This document shows, in pieces, positions 60,530 through 64,000 of a stretch of DNA of 64,000 nucleotides (positions are counted from its first letter, which is position 1; each line of letters begins with the position of its first letter). Made by a program: the position numbers and the translations under genes. The DNA comes from Reichenbachiella sp. Lineage in GTDB: Bacteria; Bacteroidota; Bacteroidia; Cytophagales; Cyclobacteriaceae. The DNA lies in the NCBI RefSeq assembly GCF_033344935.1, contig NZ_JAWPMM010000001.1, forward strand, positions 3,644,001-3,708,000, written 5' to 3'. The notes under the pieces were generated by a model. It saw only the letters and a list, made by a program, of their open reading frames with translations. It did not search any database and was not told where the DNA came from.

Positions 60530-61099
60530 ATGAAAGAAGAACTATCACATACAGAAAGCTTAAAGATCATCAATGAGATGATTACAGAGGCCAAAAACAA
60601 CTATGAACAAAGCGGCAGCTTTTATTTCTTGTTGTGGGGATGGGTGGTCATGATCGCCAACCTTGGACATTTCATACTAGACAAATACACTTCATTCGAG
60701 TATCCGTTTATCTTCTGGGCTTTAACCATTCCTGCGGGTATCGCAGCGGCATGGTATAGTTCAAAACAAAAGAAGGAAGCCCAAACAACCACACACTTAG
60801 CCAGATTATATGGCGAGGTATGGGCAGCGCTCGGCGTTTGTCTGATTTTATCTCTGTTTTTTATGTCTAAAATCAACTACAATCATTCGGCCGTGATACT
60901 GATGTTGGCCGGAGTTGGAACTTATCTATCTGGTCGCATGCTCAAATTCAGGCCTTTGGTATTTGGTGCCATTGCCCTTTGGGCATCTGCTATTGTTTGT
61001 TTCAATCTACCCATGACAGATCAATACCTGGTGGGTGCCATTGGCATTTTATTGGGTTATCTGATTCCTGGTTATCTATTGAAATCAGCTGAAAAATGA
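60530..61099 (+). CDS. Six-helix membrane protein coupled to a HTH regulator
   Basis: 189 residues. A soluble N-terminal helix (SHTESLKIINEMITEAKNNY) is followed by about six hydrophobic segments. The start sequence LKIINEMI plus membrane part is common in Bacteroidota proteins encoded beside small PadR/MarR-like regulators. Its TGA overlaps the ATG of the next gene by four bases, so they form a two-gene unit in which the membrane protein may sense a signal. No family name is assigned with confidence. Confidence 0.7.
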   Translation: MKEELSHTESLKIINEMITEAKNNYEQSGSFYFLLWGWVVMIANLGHFILDKYTSFEYPFIFWALTIPAGIAAAWYSSKQKKEAQTTTHLARLYGEVWAALGVCLILSLFFMSKINYNHSAVILMLAGVGTYLSGRMLKFRPLVFGAIALWASAIVCFNLPMTDQYLVGAIGILLGYLIPGYLLKSAEK

Positions 61100-61383
61100 A
61101 AGGATTCAGTCCACTCGATCCACTGTTACATTCCCAACTCCGACTGGCGGTGATGAGTTTACTTATCAGTTTGGAGTCGGCAGATTTTACTTTTATCAAA
61201 GAAAAAACTGGCGCCACAGCTGGAAATCTCAGCGTGCAGATCGACAAGCTATCTACGGCAGGATATATCGAAGTAACCAAAAGCTTCAAAGGCAAAAAGC
61301 CATTAACCACCTGCAAGATTACCAAGGACGGGATTTCCGCTTTTGAGAATTATGTACAGGCATTAAAGAATTATATAGAATAA
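61096..61383 (+). CDS. Small winged-helix transcriptional regulator
   Basis: 95 residues forming a single winged helix: LHSQLRLAVMSLLISLESAD, FIKEKTGATAGNLSVQIDKL (recognition helix) and GYIEVTKSFKGKKPLTTCKI (wing), ending in a dimer helix. This matches the minimal MarR/HTH_34-type regulators. It lacks a ligand domain, so it may depend on its membrane partner encoded upstream with a four-base overlap. It is followed after 17 bases by a secreted DUF1579-like gene that could belong to the same transcript. Confidence 0.8.
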   Translation: MKGFSPLDPLLHSQLRLAVMSLLISLESADFTFIKEKTGATAGNLSVQIDKLSTAGYIEVTKSFKGKKPLTTCKITKDGISAFENYVQALKNYIE

Positions 61384-61400
61384 CCATAAACACCATAATC

Positions 61401-61931
61401 ATGAAAACTAAAATCATAATAACCATTCTTGGCTTAATGCCAATGTTGACAATTGCTCAACCTGATTTTTCGCAACAGGCCAAACAAAAACTAGCAGCAC
61501 TCGACCTCATGGTTGGAAACTGGGAAGGCACCGGATATTTGATCACACCTACAGGCAAAGAGGCTTCCAAGGTCACTGAAAAAATTCAATACAAACTAGA
61601 TAAAACTGTAGTGGTGGCCGAAGGAAAAGGTGTAATTACACTCGAAGATGGTACCGAACAGGTAGTACATAACGCCTTAGGTGTGATCTCTTTCAACCCT
61701 TTCACCAAGCAATACCAAATGAATTCTTTCATATCGAAAGGCATGAGTACACAGGCCAAGTTTGAGATCAAAGATGCGAACAATATGGTCTGGTGGATCG
61801 AAGCCGGCCCCTCCACCATTCGCTACTCATTGACCATCAAGGATGGCACCTGGACTGAAATAGGCGAGCGATCCATGGACGGCGAAAACTGGCAACAGTT
61901 TTTTGAGATGAGTTTGAAGAAGGTGGGGTAA
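61401..61931 (+). CDS. Secreted DUF1579-like protein
   Basis: 176 residues with a Sec signal (IIITILGLMPMLTIAQ). The mature core is lipocalin-like: LDLMVGNWEGTGYLITP, VVVAEGKGVITLEDG, HNALGVISFNPFTKQYQMNS and MDGENWQQFFEMSLKK, the outline of DUF1579 proteins, which bind small ligands. It lies 17 bases after the winged-helix gene and is probably co-transcribed with the 60530/61096 pair. Role unknown. Confidence 0.72.
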   Translation: MKTKIIITILGLMPMLTIAQPDFSQQAKQKLAALDLMVGNWEGTGYLITPTGKEASKVTEKIQYKLDKTVVVAEGKGVITLEDGTEQVVHNALGVISFNPFTKQYQMNSFISKGMSTQAKFEIKDANNMVWWIEAGPSTIRYSLTIKDGTWTEIGERSMDGENWQQFFEMSLKKVG

Positions 61932-61988
61932 ATAATAGATGATCTCATAATTCAGAGATGCTTCACAGCATAAAATGCTTGAAGGGTG

Positions 61989-63104
61989 CTACTTTTCAAG
62001 CATTTTATTTAACTCTATAATCATTTCATCAATTTCAACAATGGTATTCTGAATATGATCTAAGGTTGAATCACTCGATTCATTTTTTTCTCTTTCGAAT
62101 TTCAGTAATTTATTTAATCCAAGAAGTCTTGAAACTGGCCCTCTGAGGTTATGAGATGTATAAAAGGCAAAGTCCTTAAATTTGTTTAAGCTGATTTCAT
62201 TATCCTGAATTAGTCTCTTTTCATTTGTAATGTTTAATGCAATAACAATCCGAGCATCTTTGCCTCGATAAGTTGTCCAGTCAGACGATATTTCAACATC
62301 TATTATTTCGCCATTTTTGAGTTGATGTTTCCATTCTCTACTACTCCATTTTTTTCGCTTATTTGTTTTAAAAAAATGTTCAAGCCTTTGAACCTCTTCT
62401 TCAGGGCGAATATCAAAAATCGTTAATTTTAAAAACTCCTCCTTTGAATACCCATAGTTGCTAATGGCTGCGGTGTTCACATCCAAAAAATAATATGAAT
62501 CCATATCATAGACCCACATTGGAATCGGGCTATCCAAAAACAACTGCTGATAGTTGATTTCACTTTGTTTTCTTCTTTGTTCTTCTTTGTTCTTTAGCTT
62601 AATTATATAGGCTTGGGCGATGTACGAAGCGACAGAGGAAACATATAATTCCTCGCTTTTTTTCCATTCTCTTTTTTCAGCTATCTGCTCCAAACATATA
62701 ATACCAAACAGTTTGCCTTGAATAGACACTTGCACATCCAACATAGATTTTATGTCAAATGCATCTAGATAATTTTCCTTAAACTCTCTTGTTCGTGGAT
62801 CCTCTGCGGCATCCTCAGCCAGGATGGCCAATTCATTCTTGAATGCCTCAAAATAATTTGGAAAGTCTTTCCTCAATAAAATTTCCCCAGACGTTTGATT
62901 GTTAGCATTTCGATCAAACAACAATTCGTTAAAAATCAACTCATTCTCAGCATCATAAGACCAAAAACTAGCCCTCGAAACCTTTAGCTCATTTGATAAT
63001 ACATGAATAGCCTGATCAATAAATAATTCAAACGAACCATTTATTAAATTCTCTGATCGAGACAATCCTAAAAGACTTTGATATTGATCTAGTTGAAGTT
63101 CCAC
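61989..63104 (-). CDS. GAF-PAS protein ending in a histidine-kinase dimerisation domain
   Basis: 371 residues, GTG start. Residues about 15-165 fit a GAF domain (LKVSRASFWSYDAENE, QGKLFGIICLEQ), 183-300 a PAS domain (FLDSPIPMWVYDMDSYYFLD with the usual PAC end DARIVIALNITNEKR), and 305-371 a HisKA-like helix pair with the H-box FYTSHNLRGPVSRLLG (His318). The chain stops there: no N, G1 or G2 boxes of an ATPase domain follow. The stop is a normal end with no downstream remnant. It may act as a phosphoacceptor for another kinase or as a competitor dimer. No partner is adjacent. Confidence 0.78.
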   Translation of the reverse strand: MELQLDQYQSLLGLSRSENLINGSFELFIDQAIHVLSNELKVSRASFWSYDAENELIFNELLFDRNANNQTSGEILLRKDFPNYFEAFKNELAILAEDAAEDPRTREFKENYLDAFDIKSMLDVQVSIQGKLFGIICLEQIAEKREWKKSEELYVSSVASYIAQAYIIKLKNKEEQRRKQSEINYQQLFLDSPIPMWVYDMDSYYFLDVNTAAISNYGYSKEEFLKLTIFDIRPEEEVQRLEHFFKTNKRKKWSSREWKHQLKNGEIIDVEISSDWTTYRGKDARIVIALNITNEKRLIQDNEISLNKFKDFAFYTSHNLRGPVSRLLGLNKLLKFEREKNESSDSTLDHIQNTIVEIDEMIIELNKMLEK

Positions 63105-63353
63105 ACTGCAATGCTCAAAAGGTTAGGTATTCAACTCTAATATAATCAAAGAGGTTCAGAAATTGTCACCCCATGAAAAGCATTTTTCTCAATAAGTAAT
63201 GAATCATCAACAGATTGAAAGTCACAAAAAAATGGTCTCCTACTCCGTAAATAACGTTAATTGCTAAGATGACTCGCTACAATAAATACAACGGTTAGCT
63301 ACAATCCATAGATCTGAGTATCTCGACTAATCTTTAGATAATCAACTTGATTT

Positions 63354-64000
63354 TTAAACAACCAAATTCCTAACCTTCGCCGATTGCAGAAATCGCTTGT
63401 ACCAGCGACCCGAGTCCTTTATAATTCGCTCCTGAGTTTCGAAATCAGTATGAATGAGGCCAAAGCGTTGGGTGAAGCCTTCCGCCCACTCGAAGTTGTC
63501 GAGCAGTGTCCAGATGAAGTAACCCGTTACATTCACGCCTTCTCGTTGCGCTTTGAGTACTTGGTTAAGATAGGACTGCACAAATTGGATTCGATCCAGG
63601 TCTTTGATTCTACCCTCTATTACTTTTTCAGGAAACGCCACACCATTTTCTGTAATCACCAATTCCTTCACGCCCTCATAGGCATCAAATTTCTTTAGCA
63701 CTTGGTAGATCGACTGGGGATATACTTCCCAATTCATCGTGGTCAACGGTACTTTTCGCTCGTCTGCATTCACGATCTGACCTTTCATATATGGGATCAT
63801 CCAATTGGCCTTTACCACCTCACGGGTGTAATTCTGCACACCTATAAAATCAAAATCGAAATGCATCAAACTTTCGTCATGTGGCAGCATGTACTTCTCT
63901 ACTCGCTTGGCAATCGGTAGGTCATCCAGCGGATACCCCAACCCAAGTGCAGGTTCAATAAACAGGCGATTGAGCAGCGCATCGAAGCGATTCGCTGCCG
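63354..64000 (-). CDS. GH1 beta-glucosidase, C-terminal part
   Basis: About 215 residues of the C-terminal half; the frame is open to the right edge of the window, so the start lies beyond 64000. An in-frame TTG near 63941 is not a believable start because family-conserved sequence (LLNRLFIEPALGLGYP) continues upstream. The catalytic nucleophile Glu is in VITENGVAF, and the aglycone-site segment FIWTLLDNFEWAEGFTQRFG is typical of GH1. It hydrolyses beta-glucosides, probably in the cytoplasm or periplasm. The acid/base Glu lies outside the window. Confidence 0.9.
   Translation of the reverse strand, partial: AANRFDALLNRLFIEPALGLGYPLDDLPIAKRVEKYMLPHDESLMHFDFDFIGVQNYTREVVKANWMIPYMKGQIVNADERKVPLTTMNWEVYPQSIYQVLKKFDAYEGVKELVITENGVAFPEKVIEGRIKDLDRIQFVQSYLNQVLKAQREGVNVTGYFIWTLLDNFEWAEGFTQRFGLIHTDFETQERIIKDSGRWYKRFLQSAKVRNLVV

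Noticed and set aside
61989-63104. Idea that the sensor gene is frameshifted and its ATPase domain lies downstream.
   Set aside because: The DNA between its stop and the DUF1579-like gene is only about 57 bases, so no ATPase domain could be hidden there.
1-64000. Search by eye for tRNA, rRNA, transposase, integrase and phage genes.
   Set aside because: None was found; the mobile-looking signals are repeats and single lone genes only.

Overview
The window looks like a chromosomal segment of a marine- or soil-type member of the Bacteroidota, most likely order Cytophagales. The evidence is the gene content: a GH97/GH13 glucan locus, many Cys-anchored lipoproteins, a clade II nos cluster whose NosZ is itself a lipoprotein, DUF2723, DUF2914 and SiaC-family proteins, and a three-gene pnt operon. 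Intergenic hairpin repeats of the kind common in this phylum are also present, and purine-rich Shine-Dalgarno sites are scarce. No rRNA, tRNA, transposase, integrase, phage gene or CRISPR array was found.

Layout. 1-3030: end of a starch/maltose operon (GH97, GH13 lipoprotein, sugar MFS). 3180-6107: a small membrane protein, an AT-rich lone gene (possible PD-(D/E)xK nuclease) bounded by a 12-bp inverted repeat, then about 1 kb of tandem and palindromic repeats. 6108-9128: an AraC regulator and the four-gene membrane/haem/NmrA operon it probably controls. 9363-20488: DinB, DUF2723 glycosyltransferase, a TetR regulator and hydrolase sharing an operator motif, a four-repeat secreted protein, a phospholipase C/S1-P1-like protein, PBP4, then the TolC gene. 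20632-24981: RND pump and adaptor. 25206-32636: MFS, FkbM methyltransferase, ALDH and SDR, small proteins, AraC/GNAT pair, orphan SiaC. 32723-39256: Ig-like lipoprotein, WYL regulator, M16 peptidase, SMP-30-like lipoprotein. 39439-42244: proton-translocating transhydrogenase (pntB, pntA2, pntA1). 42555-49450: nitrous oxide reductase operon (cytochrome c, fasciclin, nosZ, membrane protein, nosL, nosD, nosF, nosY). 49541-50101: a second bracketed lone gene. 50590-51660: an outer-membrane protein gene interrupted by one in-frame stop. 51764-55668: a 980-residue coiled-coil/ATPase-like protein translationally coupled to an MscS channel. 55749-56216: a third bracketed lone gene. 56689-64000: DUF2914, acyl-CoA dehydrogenase, small lipoproteins and regulators, a GAF-PAS protein ending at its histidine box, and the 3' part of a GH1 beta-glucosidase.

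How it works together. The nos operon and the divergent pnt operon share a 310-bp intergenic region that carries an Fnr/Dnr-like palindrome placed for class II activation of nos. The organism can probably respire N2O. No nitrite or NO reductase gene is in the window, so it may be a non-denitrifying N2O consumer.

Most unusual signals. (1) Three lone minus-strand genes are each delimited by a private inverted repeat, and two share a conserved upstream block; the geometry recalls integron cassettes. (2) A dispersed repeat adjoins those same three genes. (3) The ATPase-like/MscS pair has a degenerate P-loop. (4) Regulator/operator pairings can be read directly for the AraC, TetR and nos loci.
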